From positions 124,001-188,000 of the forward strand of contig NZ_MQUQ01000012.1 of NCBI RefSeq assembly GCF_001953865.1: a stretch of DNA of 64,000 nucleotides. The letters run 5' to 3'. The translations under genes were made by a program, and so were the position numbers. Below the pieces are notes generated by a model, which saw only the letters and a list, made by a program, of their open reading frames with translations, was not told the origin of the DNA and ran no database searches. Positions 40,403-49,000 of this stretch are shown here, in pieces. The DNA comes from Amycolatopsis coloradensis (GTDB taxonomy: Bacteria > Actinomycetota > Actinomycetes > Mycobacteriales > Pseudonocardiaceae). Position 1 is the first letter of the stretch; each line of letters starts with the position of its first letter.

Positions 40403-41266
40403 TCAAGCTGCCTTTCGGATCTCTTCGACGGCTTCGCCGAGCCAATCGGTGGTGGTGGAGAAGGAAAAACCGAGATCGGTCGCACGCGAGGTGTTCAGCA
40501 CGGCGTACCGGTCGAAGGAGAACGGCGACGCGTCCCGCTCGACGATCCGGAACCGGGGCTCGGCGGTGATGGCGGCGGCGAGATCCACCGCGGACAGCTC
40601 GCCGTGCGAACCGGCGTTGACCGGGCCCGTGAAGTCCGCTCGCGTGGCCCAGGCCAGGAAGTCCGCGATCTCACGCTCGTGGATGAACGTCGACGGCCGC
40701 GGTGCCGCGTGGACCGCGACGGCTTCCCCCGCGTCCAGCCGTTCGACGTAATGCCGCAGCCGCCCGGTGAAATCCTCGCCGCCGAGGACGTGCGCGACCC
40801 GCACGGAAGCGAACGGCACGTCTCCGGCCGCGAAGACCGCCTCGGCCTGCCGTTTGCCGTCGCCGTAGTGCGCTTCGAGGAAATCCTCGTCGTGCCAGGG
40901 AAGCTCGAAGTCGACGGGGGAACGGGAGACCAGCGATTCGGCCATCGGGGTATGCGTCCGGACCCGGTCGTAGACCTCGATCGTGGACGTCATCACGTAC
41001 CGGTCCGCGCGGATGACGCGGCGCGCGATGTCCGCCTGGACCGGGGTGTAGCAGACCTGGTCGAGAACGACGTCGAAAGACCGGGAACCCAGCGCGGCCT
41101 TCAGGCCCGCCGCGTCGTCGCGGTCGGCGATCAGGTGGGCGACGCCGGACGGCGCCGGGGTGGAGCCGCGATTGACCACGGTGACGTCCAGCCCGGCGTC
41201 GCGCAGCCGCTCGACCACCCCGCGGCCGAAGTACCGGCTCCCACCCAGAACGAGCACTTTCTTCAT
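40403..41266 (-). CDS. NAD-dependent epimerase/dehydratase
   Basis: A 287-residue extended short-chain dehydrogenase. MKKVLVLGGSRYFGRGVVERLRDAGLDVTVVNRG is the NAD-binding GxxxFxG site. DQVCYTPVQADIARRVI and STIEVYDRV follow, and the catalytic YxxxK equivalent is weak (HYGDGKRQAEAVF), so catalysis may differ from typical sugar epimerases. HERE the order matches isoflavone-reductase-like or NmrA-like neighbours. Substrate unknown. Divergent from the Lrp/AsnC gene. Confidence 0.82.
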   Translation of the reverse strand: MKKVLVLGGSRYFGRGVVERLRDAGLDVTVVNRGSTPAPSGVAHLIADRDDAAGLKAALGSRSFDVVLDQVCYTPVQADIARRVIRADRYVMTSTIEVYDRVRTHTPMAESLVSRSPVDFELPWHDEDFLEAHYGDGKRQAEAVFAAGDVPFASVRVAHVLGGEDFTGRLRHYVERLDAGEAVAVHAAPRPSTFIHEREIADFLAWATRADFTGPVNAGSHGELSAVDLAAAITAEPRFRIVERDASPFSFDRYAVLNTSRATDLGFSFSTTTDWLGEAVEEIRKAA

Positions 41267-41312
41267 GCCGTCCAGTGTTACGGTGGCGATCCGAGTGCTT
41301 GAAGGGGAGATC

Positions 41313-41816
41313 ATGGGCGATTCCGTGGAATCACTGAAAGAACCTCGGTCAAGGCGGGGTTTCACTGAAAGCTCACTGGACGTGATCGACCGGCGACTCC
41401 TCGAACTCCTCCAGGAGGAGGGCCGCATCACCCTAAGCGAACTCGGGCGCCGCGTCTCACTGAGCCCGGCCGCTGTCGGCGAACGCGTAAAACGACTCGA
41501 AGCCGACGGCACGATAACTGGCTACGCGGCGCTCGTCTCGCCGTCCGGGGTCGGCCTCGGGCTGCGGGCGTTCGTGCGGATGGCGCCGCACAGCGGGTTC
41601 ACCGTCCGGCATCCGCGCACGCGGAAGGTCATGGACCGCCCGGAGATCCTCGAACTGCACCATGTGGTCGGGGAGGACTGCTGGATTCTCAAGATCGCCG
41701 TCCGCGACACCGCCCACCTGGAAGACCTTCTCGAAGACCTGTCCACGCTGGGCACCACGACGACGTCGATCGTCATGTCGAGTCCCATCGAACGGCGGGT
41801 CCTCCTGCCTTGGTGA
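41313..41816 (+). CDS. Lrp/AsnC family regulator
   Basis: The 167-residue protein has an N-terminal HTH (LDVIDRRLLELLQEEGRITLSELGRRVSLSPAAVGERVKRLEADGTITGYAALV) and a C-terminal RAM ligand-binding domain (ELHHVVGEDCWILKIAVRDTAHLEDLLEDLSTLGTTTTSIVMSS). An 18-residue polar extension precedes the HTH. ATG 41313 follows GGGGAGA. It is divergent from the epimerase-reductase pair, which it may control. Confidence 0.92.
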   Translation: MGDSVESLKEPRSRRGFTESSLDVIDRRLLELLQEEGRITLSELGRRVSLSPAAVGERVKRLEADGTITGYAALVSPSGVGLGLRAFVRMAPHSGFTVRHPRTRKVMDRPEILELHHVVGEDCWILKIAVRDTAHLEDLLEDLSTLGTTTTSIVMSSPIERRVLLPW

Positions 41817-41819
41817 CCC

Positions 41820-42815
41820 TCAGGGTTTGGTCGCGTGCACCACGAACACCGACCGGACCCTGTCCCCGGACTCGACGTCGAGACGATTCACGGTCACCTC
41901 GGTGAAGCCCGCTTCGGCGGCGATTCCGGCCGCGTCGTCCTCGGTTTCCGGGAGCTTCAGGTCGGTGGGGACGATCGCGGCGAACGCCTCCGACGGCCGG
42001 AACGCCGACGCCAGCGGCAGGCTGAAGCCCAGCCTGCCGCCAGGACGCAGGGCACGCAGCCAGTCGCGGAGCGCGGCCGCGCCGAGGAAATGCAGAGAGG
42101 ACGCGCACAGCACGGCGTCCGCGCCCTCGTCCTCCACCGGCGACGGCACCGCCGAGGCGACCTGCCAGGTGATGAGCCGGCCAGGGTCGTGCGCCGCCGC
42201 CTTCACCTCGGCCTGGGCGATCATGCCCGGCGAGATGTCGATCGCGAGCACTTCGCCCGGCTTCAGGCGCAGGGCGGCGAACGCGGCCACGCCGGTCCCG
42301 GTCGCGACGTCGAGAACGCGTTCGGGAGCTGTGCAGCCGAGGCCGTCGACAAGCGCGTCGGCGACAAGACCGTGAAAGGTGTCTTCGTCGTAGTGCGCGG
42401 CAACACCGTCGAAGAGGCCCGCCGCGATCTCCTCGCGCACGACCTCGACCCGGTTCGGGAGGCGGCGGCGCCCGGCGAACCCCAGGTCGGTGCGGTGGTA
42501 CCAGCACAGTTCCTGGTCACCTTCGAGCCAGCAGAGCAGGACGTCGACGCCGTCGAGTTCGGCGGGGAAGTCGATCAGGAGCGGGGCGAACCCCTTCAGC
42601 TCCGCACCCGTCCGCTGGACGGCGGTCATCAGATCGTCCAGCCGGGCCTGCGCGGCCTTCCACTCCGGCATGCCGCCGAGCGCGGTCTCGCGGCCACCCG
42701 GACGCAGGGACGCGGCGAGTTCGGCCGCGTCGGCGCGGAGACGGACGATCTCGTCGAGCGCCGGGCGTAGCCGGGCGAGTTCGGCGCGGGCTTCAGGAAC
42801 GGTGAACAAACCCAT
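41820..42815 (-). CDS. fusion of a DUF2203-like domain and a class I methyltransferase
   Basis: A 331-residue protein. Residues 1-125 match DUF2203 (FTVPEARAELARLRPALDEIVRLRADAAELAA, TGAELKGFAPLLIDFPAELDGVDVLLCWLEGDQELCWYHRTDLGFAGRRRL), normally a stand-alone protein of about 120 residues. Residues 150-331 are a SAM-dependent methyltransferase: VLDVATGTGVAAFAALRLKPGEVLAIDISPGMIAQAE, ADAVLCASSLHFLG and LRPGGRLGFSLPLAS. The two parts are in one uninterrupted frame. The target is unknown. It is convergent with the Lrp gene. Confidence 0.82.
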   Translation of the reverse strand: MGLFTVPEARAELARLRPALDEIVRLRADAAELAASLRPGGRETALGGMPEWKAAQARLDDLMTAVQRTGAELKGFAPLLIDFPAELDGVDVLLCWLEGDQELCWYHRTDLGFAGRRRLPNRVEVVREEIAAGLFDGVAAHYDEDTFHGLVADALVDGLGCTAPERVLDVATGTGVAAFAALRLKPGEVLAIDISPGMIAQAEVKAAAHDPGRLITWQVASAVPSPVEDEGADAVLCASSLHFLGAAALRDWLRALRPGGRLGFSLPLASAFRPSEAFAAIVPTDLKLPETEDDAAGIAAEAGFTEVTVNRLDVESGDRVRSVFVVHATKP

Positions 42816-42836
42816 GCACCGATGGTCCCAGCCTCC

Positions 42837-43427
42837 TCAGCGCCGCCGCCGGGCGAGTCTCGACGCGAGGCCCGCGCCGATCAGGAGGAAGCCCGTCCCG
42901 AGCAGGCCGCCGATGAACAGCCAGCTCGTGACGCCGTAGGTGACGTCGTTCTGCGGCAGGTACCTCGCCAGGCGGAAGCCCCATTCCGGGACCACGGCGG
43001 CGGTCACGCCGGGTGCGACGCCCCAGACGAGGCCGCCGAGGATCGGGCCGGTCGCCGAGAGCGCGCCGAGCAGCCCGACCGCCAGCAGCAGGAGCCCGCC
43101 GCCCACGAGCAGTCCGATACCGAAGACGTCACGCTGGGTGCTGAGCGTCGCCTGGACGAGCATCTGCTGCCGCAGGCCGCCCCAGGCCAGCAGGCCGAGG
43201 GCGACCGGCGTCAGGACCAGCCCGCCCGCGCCGCTGAGGGCGCGACGCGCGCCTCGGCCCGCGCGGGAGTCTTCGGTGACCAGGTCGTCTTCGTACGGCT
43301 GCTCGTACGGTTCGTACGACTCGACGTCCTTGTAGGGCCTTCGCGGGTCTTTCGGCTGTTGCTCGTATTCGCCGTACTCCTGGTAGTCCTCGTCGTCGTA
43401 CTCCGCGACGTACCGGTGCGATGACAT
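42837..43427 (-). CDS. membrane protein, paralogue of the upstream gene
   Basis: 196 residues with an acidic Tyr/Glu/Asp-rich N-terminus (residues 1-55, YDDEDYQEYGEYEQQPKD) and four hydrophobic segments (GLVLTPVALGLLAWGG, GLLVGGGLLLLAVGLLGAL, ILGGLVWGVAPGVTAAV and WLFIGGLLGTGFLLIGAGLA). TPVALGLL, GLLGALS and GVAPG also occur in the gene at 43510, so they are a tandem duplication. Function unknown. The gene starts at ATG 43427 with GGGAGGTGA before it. Confidence 0.8.
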   Translation of the reverse strand: MSSHRYVAEYDDEDYQEYGEYEQQPKDPRRPYKDVESYEPYEQPYEDDLVTEDSRAGRGARRALSGAGGLVLTPVALGLLAWGGLRQQMLVQATLSTQRDVFGIGLLVGGGLLLLAVGLLGALSATGPILGGLVWGVAPGVTAAVVPEWGFRLARYLPQNDVTYGVTSWLFIGGLLGTGFLLIGAGLASRLARRRR

Positions 43428-43496
43428 GGGCGGGTCACCTCCCTTAACCGGACTACGGACGCGAAGCCCCTTCGGTTCACTTCGATCTCGCCGGAG

Positions 43497-43518
43497 CGCG
43501 TTTAGCCCGCTAAAGGCG
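43497..43518. repeat. family A palindrome overlapping a stop codon
   Basis: Arms CGCGTTTAGC and GCTAAAGGCG around CC. The TAG within it is the stop codon (43510-43512) of the minus-strand membrane protein gene at 43510. Confidence 0.85.
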
Positions 43519-44019
43519 AGTTGGGCGGCGCCGGGTGAGGGTCCCGACCAGGCCGGCCCCGACCAGCAGGAAACCGGCTCCGAACAGGGCGCCCATCACC
43601 AGCCAGGTCACCAGGCCGACGCCGAGTTCGCGGCCGCCGAGGTCGTACATGGTGCTCATGACGCTCTGCCCGCCCAGGAGGGTGGTCAGTCCCGGCACCA
43701 CTCCCCAGAGCAGCCCGCCGATGACCGGGCCGAGTCCGGACAGCGCGCCGAGGAGCGCGACGCCGAGCAGGAGGAGGCCGCCGAGGATCAGCAAGAACAG
43801 GCCGAGAGGGTCTTCGCCGACGGTGTAGGCCTGCGCGTACATCCGCTGCAGCCGCGAGCCGCCGTAGATCACCAAGCCGAGCGCGACCGGCGTGAGCAGC
43901 ACTCCGCCGACAGCGCTGAGCACGCGAGGCACGGCGCGGCTGCTTTGCTTAGGCTGGAGGTACGGCTCCGGTGCCGGTGGCTGCTCGTGCGGCGGCACGG
44001 CGTAGGGGTTGGTGGACAT
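43510..44019 (-). CDS. membrane protein, paralogue of the downstream gene
   Basis: 169 residues from ATG 44019, with a Pro-rich N-terminus (MSTNPYAVPPHEQPPAPEPYLQP) and four hydrophobic segments (VLLTPVALGLVIYGG, LFLLILGGLLLLGVALLGAL, GPVIGGLLWGVVPGLTTLL and WLVMGALFGAGFLLVGAGLV). It aligns in segment order with the gene at 42837 and differs mainly in the N-terminal tail. Function unknown. Its stop codon is part of a family A palindrome. Divergent from icd, 240 bases away. Confidence 0.8.
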   Translation of the reverse strand: MSTNPYAVPPHEQPPAPEPYLQPKQSSRAVPRVLSAVGGVLLTPVALGLVIYGGSRLQRMYAQAYTVGEDPLGLFLLILGGLLLLGVALLGALSGLGPVIGGLLWGVVPGLTTLLGGQSVMSTMYDLGGRELGVGLVTWLVMGALFGAGFLLVGAGLVGTLTRRRPTRL

Positions 44020-44258
44020 GGGGATCGCCTTTCCGGTGGCCGGCTGAGGAGTGCGGTTCGATGATGTCGCGGTCTCCGTGGGTCGCGTGACGGCCGGATG
44101 GCCGTCGTCCGACCGGGTGACGTCGGCCACATCGGCCTCGTGGAGACTTGATACCGACCACTACTGGAACCATCCAGAGCCGTTAAGCAGTACGCTTGTA
44201 CCGCTACCGGAGAGACTCAAGAAGAACGCGAAGATCCGCGGAAGGAGCACCGCTGCTC

Positions 44259-45482
44259 ATGGCCAAGATCAAGGTCCAGGGCACCGTCGTCGAGCTCGAC
44301 GGCGATGAGATGACCCGCATCATTTGGCAGTTCATCAAGGACAAGCTGGTCCACCCCTACCTGGACCTCAACCTCGAGTACTACGACCTGGGCATCGAGG
44401 AGCGGGACCGCACCGACGACCAGATCACCGTCGACTCGGCGAACGCGATCAAGAAGCACGGCGTCGGCGTCAAGTGCGCCACGATCACGCCGGACGAGGC
44501 GCGCGTCGAAGAGTTCGGCCTGAAGAAGATGTGGCTCTCGCCCAACGGCACGATCCGCAACATCCTCGGCGGCGTGATCTTCCGCGAGCCGATCGTCATC
44601 CAGAACATCCCGCGCCTGGTGCCCGGCTGGACCAAGCCGATCATCATCGGCCGTCACGCGCACGGTGACCAGTACAAGGCGACCAACTTCAAGGTCCCCG
44701 GCCCCGGCACGCTGACCATCAGCTACACCCCGGACGACGGCTCCGAGCCGATGGAGTTCGAGGTCGCGAAGTTCCCCGAGGGCGGCGGCGTCGCCATGGG
44801 GATGTACAACTACCGCAAGTCCATCGAGGACTTCGCGCGCGCCTCGCTGCAGTACGGCCTCGACCGCGAGTACCCGGTCTACATGTCGACCAAGAACACC
44901 ATCCTCAAGGCCTACGACGGCATGTTCAAGGACGTGTTCGAGGAGATCTACCAGGCCGAGTTCAAGGCCGACTTCGACGCCAAGGGCATCTCCTACGAGC
45001 ACCGCCTGATCGACGACATGGTCGCCGCGGCGATGAAGTGGGAGGGCGGCTACGTCTGGGCCTGCAAGAACTACGACGGTGACGTGCAGTCCGACACGGT
45101 CGCGCAGGGCTTCGGCTCGCTGGGCCTGATGACGTCGGTGCTGCGCACCCCGGACGGCAAGACCGTCGAGGCCGAGGCCGCGCACGGCACGGTGACCCGG
45201 CACTACCGCCAGCACCAGCAGGGCAAGCCGACCTCGACCAACCCGATCGCGTCCATCTACGCGTGGACCCGTGGCCTCGAGCACCGCGGCAAGCTGGACT
45301 CGAACCCCGAGCTGATCGGGTTCGCGAACAAGCTGGAGCAGGTCGTCGTCGAGACCGTCGAGAGCGGCAAGATGACCAAGGACCTGGCGCTGCTGATCAG
45401 CAAGGACCAGCCGTTCCAGACCACCGAGGAGTTCCTCGCGACGCTGGACGACAACCTGGCCAAGAAGATCGCCCAGGGCTGA
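44259..45482 (+). CDS. icd: NADP-dependent isocitrate dehydrogenase
   Basis: The 407-residue enzyme converts isocitrate and NADP+ to 2-oxoglutarate, CO2 and NADPH in the TCA cycle. MAKIKVQGTVVELDGDEMTRIIW is the canonical start of the eukaryote-like type II family. WLSPNGTIRNILGGVIFREPI contains the isocitrate-binding serine loop. DDMVAAAMKWEGGYVWACKNYDGDVQSD supplies the metal-binding Asp residues. AEAAHGTVTRHYRQHQQGKPTSTNPIASIYAW is the NADP-binding stretch. Ends with a strong terminator. Confidence 0.97.
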   Translation: MAKIKVQGTVVELDGDEMTRIIWQFIKDKLVHPYLDLNLEYYDLGIEERDRTDDQITVDSANAIKKHGVGVKCATITPDEARVEEFGLKKMWLSPNGTIRNILGGVIFREPIVIQNIPRLVPGWTKPIIIGRHAHGDQYKATNFKVPGPGTLTISYTPDDGSEPMEFEVAKFPEGGGVAMGMYNYRKSIEDFARASLQYGLDREYPVYMSTKNTILKAYDGMFKDVFEEIYQAEFKADFDAKGISYEHRLIDDMVAAAMKWEGGYVWACKNYDGDVQSDTVAQGFGSLGLMTSVLRTPDGKTVEAEAAHGTVTRHYRQHQQGKPTSTNPIASIYAWTRGLEHRGKLDSNPELIGFANKLEQVVVETVESGKMTKDLALLISKDQPFQTTEEFLATLDDNLAKKIAQG

Positions 45483-45501
45483 GTTTCGCTTTGAACACGG
45501 T

Positions 45502-45531
45502 GAAGGCCCCTTCCTCGCGGAAGGGGCCTTC
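45502..45531 (+). terminator. icd terminator
   Basis: Perfect 13-bp stem GAAGGCCCCTTCC (45502-45514) and its complement (45519-45531) with a TCGC loop, 20 bases after the icd stop. Confidence 0.92.
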
Positions 45532-45684
45532 GTCGTTTGTGCCAGATCCGTGACGGTGGGTAGTACGCGACTCGCCGGGTTGGCGCCTCCGGGTGGTTGG
45601 CAATCCGGGATCTGGGCGACCGGGCCGGCTTCTGCCACTCTGGTCAAGGCAGAAAACGATTCCCTTGTTCGAGGAGTGACCATC

Positions 45685-45990
45685 ATGGCCATCTCGAAAC
45701 CGGTCTTGTTCCTCGGCGCCGGCGCGGCGCTGATCGTCGTCGTCGCCATCTCGGGACAAGACAGGGAGTCGAGCGCTTCGAGTCCCACCGGTTGCCAGGT
45801 CGTGGTGACCGCCGACGTGCTCAACGCGCGCGACACCCCCGGCGGGCAGAAGATCGTCGGCAAGTACGTCAAGGACGCGAAGATCGACGCACAGCCGGTG
45901 GTCGAGAACGGCTTCCGCAAGATCGCCGAGGGCAAGTGGGTCTCCGCCCAGTACGCGACCCCGGTCGAAGGCTCCCAGTGCGGCCCGTGA
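45685..45990 (+). CDS. SH3-like exported small protein
   Basis: 101 residues with an N-terminal hydrophobic segment (KPVLFLGAGAALIVVVAIS, residues 5-23) that acts as signal or anchor. A bacterial SH3-type domain then runs through CQVVVTADVLNARDTPGGQKIVGKYVKDAKI and RKIAEGKWVSAQYATPV. Two Cys (TGCQV and SQCGP) may form a disulfide. The product is expected at or outside the membrane, where SH3b domains bind cell wall. ATG 45685 follows GAGGAGTGACCATC. Family A palindromes follow its stop by ten bases. Confidence 0.78.
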   Translation: MAISKPVLFLGAGAALIVVVAISGQDRESSASSPTGCQVVVTADVLNARDTPGGQKIVGKYVKDAKIDAQPVVENGFRKIAEGKWVSAQYATPVEGSQCGP

Positions 45991-46000
45991 CCTGCGGCTT

Positions 46001-46065
46001 CGCGTTTAGCCCGCTAAACGCGAATGGGCCTGACCCGCGGGATCGCGATTAGCCCGCTAAACGCA
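46001..46065. repeat. two family A palindromes
   Basis: An exact copy lies at 46001-46022 and a variant (CGCGATTAGC and GCTAAACGCA around CC) at 46044-46065. They occupy part of the 278-base gap before the exonuclease gene. Confidence 0.88.
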
Positions 46066-46268
46066 AGTGGGCGCCTTCCTCGGCCGCCAGTATTTCGCCG
46101 CTGAACTCCTTCCGCGCCTTTGCCACCGAGGTCCCGCGGTCGGAGCCGGGCGAGAGGCGGGTCAGCAGCAACCGGCGGGCACCCCCGCTCGGCTCGCTAC
46201 GAACGAGACCTCTCGGCGCGGCTCAACCCCTGACGTTTCTGTCGGACCCTCCGGGTAGCGTGCGAAGG

Positions 46269-47066
46269 GTGCTGACCGTCTCCACTGTGAATGTCAACGG
46301 CCTCCGTGCCGCCGCGAAAAAGGGCTTCGTCGAGTGGCTCGGCTCCACCAAAGCCGACGTCGTCGCCTGCCAGGAGGTCCGGGCCGAGCTCAAAGAGCTC
46401 CCGGCCGGTGCCGCCGCGCCCGAAGGCTGGCACGTGGTGCACGCGCCGTCCGCGCAGAAGGGGCGCAACGGCGTCATGCTCTTCAGCCGGACCGAGCCCG
46501 ACGAGATCCGCATCGGCTTCGGCGAGCCCGAGTTCGAGGACAGCGGCCGCTACGCCGAGATCCACCTGCCGAACGTCGTGGTCGCGAGTCTGTACCTGCC
46601 CAGCGGTGACGTGGGGACCCCGCGTCAGGACGAGAAGGAACGCTTCATGGCGGCGTTCCTGCCGTATCTCGTCGACCTGCGCGCCAAGGCCGAGGCCGGG
46701 GGCCGCGAGGTCGTCGTCGTGGGCGACTGGAACATCGCGTACGAGAAGACCGACCTGAAGAACTGGCGTGGGAACCAGAAGAGCTCGGGCTTCCTGCCGG
46801 AGGAGCGGGAATGGCTCGGCCGCGTGTTCACCGAGGCCGGTTACGTCGATGTGCAGCGCAAACTCGACCCGGAAGGCCCTGGCCCGTACACGTGGTGGTC
46901 GTATCGCGGAAAGGCGTTCGACAACGACTCGGGCTGGCGCATCGACTGCCAGATCGCCACTCCCGGCCTGGCCGAGCGGTGCACCTCCGTCGTGGTGGAG
47001 CGTGCCGAGTTCTATGACCAGCGCTGGTCCGATCACGCGCCGGTGACGGCGACGTATTCCGGCTAG
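46269..47066 (+). CDS. xth: exodeoxyribonuclease III
   Basis: A 265-residue EEP-family AP endonuclease and 3'-5' exonuclease in base excision repair. VNVNGLRAAAKKGFVEWLGSTKADVVACQEV carries the metal-binding Asn and Glu. VVVGDWNIAYEKTDLKNW is the Asp/Asn pair of the active site, and WRIDCQIATPGLAER with WSDHAPVTATY gives the final Asp-His. The start is GTG 46269, seven bases after a TAGCGT -10-like element. GTG 46260 would add three residues. Cytosolic. Confidence 0.94.
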   Translation: MLTVSTVNVNGLRAAAKKGFVEWLGSTKADVVACQEVRAELKELPAGAAAPEGWHVVHAPSAQKGRNGVMLFSRTEPDEIRIGFGEPEFEDSGRYAEIHLPNVVVASLYLPSGDVGTPRQDEKERFMAAFLPYLVDLRAKAEAGGREVVVVGDWNIAYEKTDLKNWRGNQKSSGFLPEEREWLGRVFTEAGYVDVQRKLDPEGPGPYTWWSYRGKAFDNDSGWRIDCQIATPGLAERCTSVVVERAEFYDQRWSDHAPVTATYSG

Positions 47067-47077
47067 CCGAGGCGGTC

Positions 47078-47944
47078 ATGGAGACGAACGAAGCCCGGCG
47101 CATCGAGGCGACGAACGCCGAGCGCTACCAGATGTCCGGCCAGTACGGGTGGGAGTTCAGCCCGGACGCGCCGAACCTCCTGGAGCGCTGGACGGTGCTG
47201 CCGTTCAACCAGCGCGGCGACAAACGGATGGCGTTCGGCGCGCTGAGCGGCGCGTACAACGGGCTTCGGTTCAGCGTCTTCGACTACCACCGCCGTCCGA
47301 CGGTCACGAGCGTCCACACGCGGTGGACCAACAAGAAGGTCAACGAACTCGACACGCTCTCGATCGACTCGGTCTGGGTGGTCACCCTGCCCGCGCCGAT
47401 GCCGAACTTCCAGATCGTGTCGAGCATCGAATCCGCCTGGGACGTCGAGCGGTACCCGGAGCCCGCCACCGCGGATCGGAAGTTCAACCGCTGGTACAAG
47501 CTGATCGACACCGATCCGAACGTCGCGATCCAGGTGCTCACGCCGCAGGTCGCCGCCACGATGCGGTCGTTGAAGCTGCACACCTGGTCGCTGGCGGGGC
47601 CGGAACTCGTCTACGTCGAGAATCCGACGTTCGGCCGGACCAAACCGGACGACGTACTCGCGACGCTGGGCAGGCTCGCGCAACTGGTGCCGCTGCTGCC
47701 GTTCCACCTCGGTGGCGGGCAACCCGCCGCGCCGCCGCGACAGCACCAATACCCGCCGCAGCCGTATCCGCCGCGGAATCCCCAGGGCCCGCAGCAGTAT
47801 CCGCCCCCGCCGCAGTACGGGCAGCACCCCGGATACCCGCCGCGGCAGCCTTATCCACCGCAGTACCCGCCACCCCAGTACCCGCCACCCGGATATCCGC
47901 CACCGGGGTATCCGCCCTCGGGATACCCGCCGCGCGGCTACTGA
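47078..47944 (+). CDS. hypothetical protein with Pro/Tyr-rich repeat tail
   Basis: A 288-residue protein. Residues 1-205 appear folded (SGQYGWEFSPDAPNLLERWTVLPFNQRGDKRMAFGALSGAYNGLRFSVFDY, WYKLIDTDPNVAIQVLTPQVAATMRSLKLHTWSLAGPELVYVENPTF). The last 80 residues are low complexity with repeated YPP, GYPP and PPQY units, ending PSGYPPRGY. No domain is assigned. Proteins of this kind with a YPPx tail are common in actinomycetes. It lies 11 bases after exonuclease III and may share its transcript. The 3' end overlaps the cupin pseudogene by seven bases. Confidence 0.72.
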   Translation: METNEARRIEATNAERYQMSGQYGWEFSPDAPNLLERWTVLPFNQRGDKRMAFGALSGAYNGLRFSVFDYHRRPTVTSVHTRWTNKKVNELDTLSIDSVWVVTLPAPMPNFQIVSSIESAWDVERYPEPATADRKFNRWYKLIDTDPNVAIQVLTPQVAATMRSLKLHTWSLAGPELVYVENPTFGRTKPDDVLATLGRLAQLVPLLPFHLGGGQPAAPPRQHQYPPQPYPPRNPQGPQQYPPPPQYGQHPGYPPRQPYPPQYPPPQYPPPGYPPPGYPPSGYPPRGY

Positions 47945-48436
47945 CGAGCCTTCGCCGTCTCCGTCCACACTGGACTCTCGACGAAGTGGTTGTCGAATTC
48001 TTCCTGGCTGTCCAAGAGATCCTGGACGGTCGCCGTGCCGTGGCCGACCTGCTCCAGCAGCCGGAAGTAGCCGAACCGTTCCACGCCGGGGATGAACACG
48101 ATCAGCACGTCCGCAGACGAGCCGACTGCCGCGCGGAAAGCGTGTGTGGTCAACGGTGGGACGACGAGCAGGTCGCCCTCGGAAACGGTGACGATATCTT
48201 CCCACAAGGACTTCCAGGTTTCCGCCGAGCATGAAGAACATCTCGGAGGAACCGGTGTGGTAGTGCGGCGCCGCGCCGTTCGCGCCGACGCCTAGTCGTG
48301 TTCTCGCGCTGCTGAGGAGGCCGCCTGTGGTCGAGACGTCGGCGAGCAGCGTGACGAGATTGGGAGCCGCGCCGACGGTCTCGGTCTCGGCCGCGCGGAC
48401 GAGGACGGGTTCACGGGTCTCGATGTGCTGGGTCAT
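47938..48436 (-). pseudogene. cupin protein, frameshifted
   Basis: The N-terminal part begins at ATG 48436 (MTQHIETREPVLVRAAETET) and carries LGVGANGAAPHYHTGSSEMFFMLGGNLEVL. The C-terminal part continues in another frame from about 48207 (WEDIVTVSEGDLLVVPPLTTHAFRAAVG, then LIVFIPGVERFGYFRLLEQV) to the stop at 47938. The cupin metal His residues are split across the two frames. The junction near 48207-48212 requires a one-base shift (one base extra or two missing). It may be a true pseudogene, a sequencing error or programmed frameshifting. It is divergent from a MarR gene. Confidence 0.75.
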
Positions 48437-48458
48437 ACTCGGAATAGTTCCACTGCTT

Positions 48459-48478
48459 ATAGTTCGCTGTCAAACTAT
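48459..48478. promoter_or_regulatory. MarR operator candidate
   Basis: ATAGTT-N8-AACTAT is a perfect 20-bp dyad in the 65-base gap between the cupin and MarR genes, a typical position and size for MarR autoregulation. Confidence 0.7.
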
Positions 48479-48501
48479 CTTCCGTCGAATAGACTGCCGT
48501 C

Positions 48502-48999
48502 GTGAATGACGAACGAAACGCCGACGCGATCGACGCGGTGGTCGGCGCCTGGCGGCGGGAACGGCCGGAACTGGACCTGGCCGCGATCGGGGTCGCCGGC
48601 CGCCTCGGCCGCGTGGTGATGCTGACGACGCCGATGGTGGAGGCCGTGTTCGCGAAACACGGGCTGAAACAGGGCGAGTTCGACGTGCTGGCCGCGCTCA
48701 GGCGGTCCGGGAAGCCGTACACGCTCATCCCGTCCGAGCTGTCCGCGACGCTGATGATGTCGAGAGCCGGGATGACCAGCCGGCTCGACAGACTCGAGTC
48801 GGCGGGGCTGGTCGAGCGCGCGCTCGACCCAGAGGACCGGCGCAGCTTCCGGGTCACGCTGACCGAGCGCGGGTTCGAAGTCGTCGACGCCGCGATGACC
48901 GAGCACACCGGGAACGTCGCGAAGCTCCTTTCGCCGCTCGGTGACGATCTTGACGTCCTGGACGCCACGCTGCGTCGACTGCTCGGCGCTCTTGAATGA
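48502..48999 (+). CDS. MarR family regulator
   Basis: The 165-residue winged-helix protein starts at GTG 48502. LDLAAIGVAGRLGRVVMLTTPMVEAVFAKHGLKQGEFDVLAALRRSG, PSELSATLMMSRAGMTSRLDRLESAGLVERALDPEDRRSFRVTLTERG is the classic MarR HTH and wing. It probably represses itself and the cupin gene through the 48459 dyad. Ligand unknown. A perfect inverted repeat follows two bases after its stop. Confidence 0.9.
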   Translation: MNDERNADAIDAVVGAWRRERPELDLAAIGVAGRLGRVVMLTTPMVEAVFAKHGLKQGEFDVLAALRRSGKPYTLIPSELSATLMMSRAGMTSRLDRLESAGLVERALDPEDRRSFRVTLTERGFEVVDAAMTEHTGNVAKLLSPLGDDLDVLDATLRRLLGALE

Positions 49000-49000
49000 C

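Noticed and set aside
44217..45935. A 572-codon open frame opposite icd
   Set aside because: Antisense of isocitrate dehydrogenase, no independent support.
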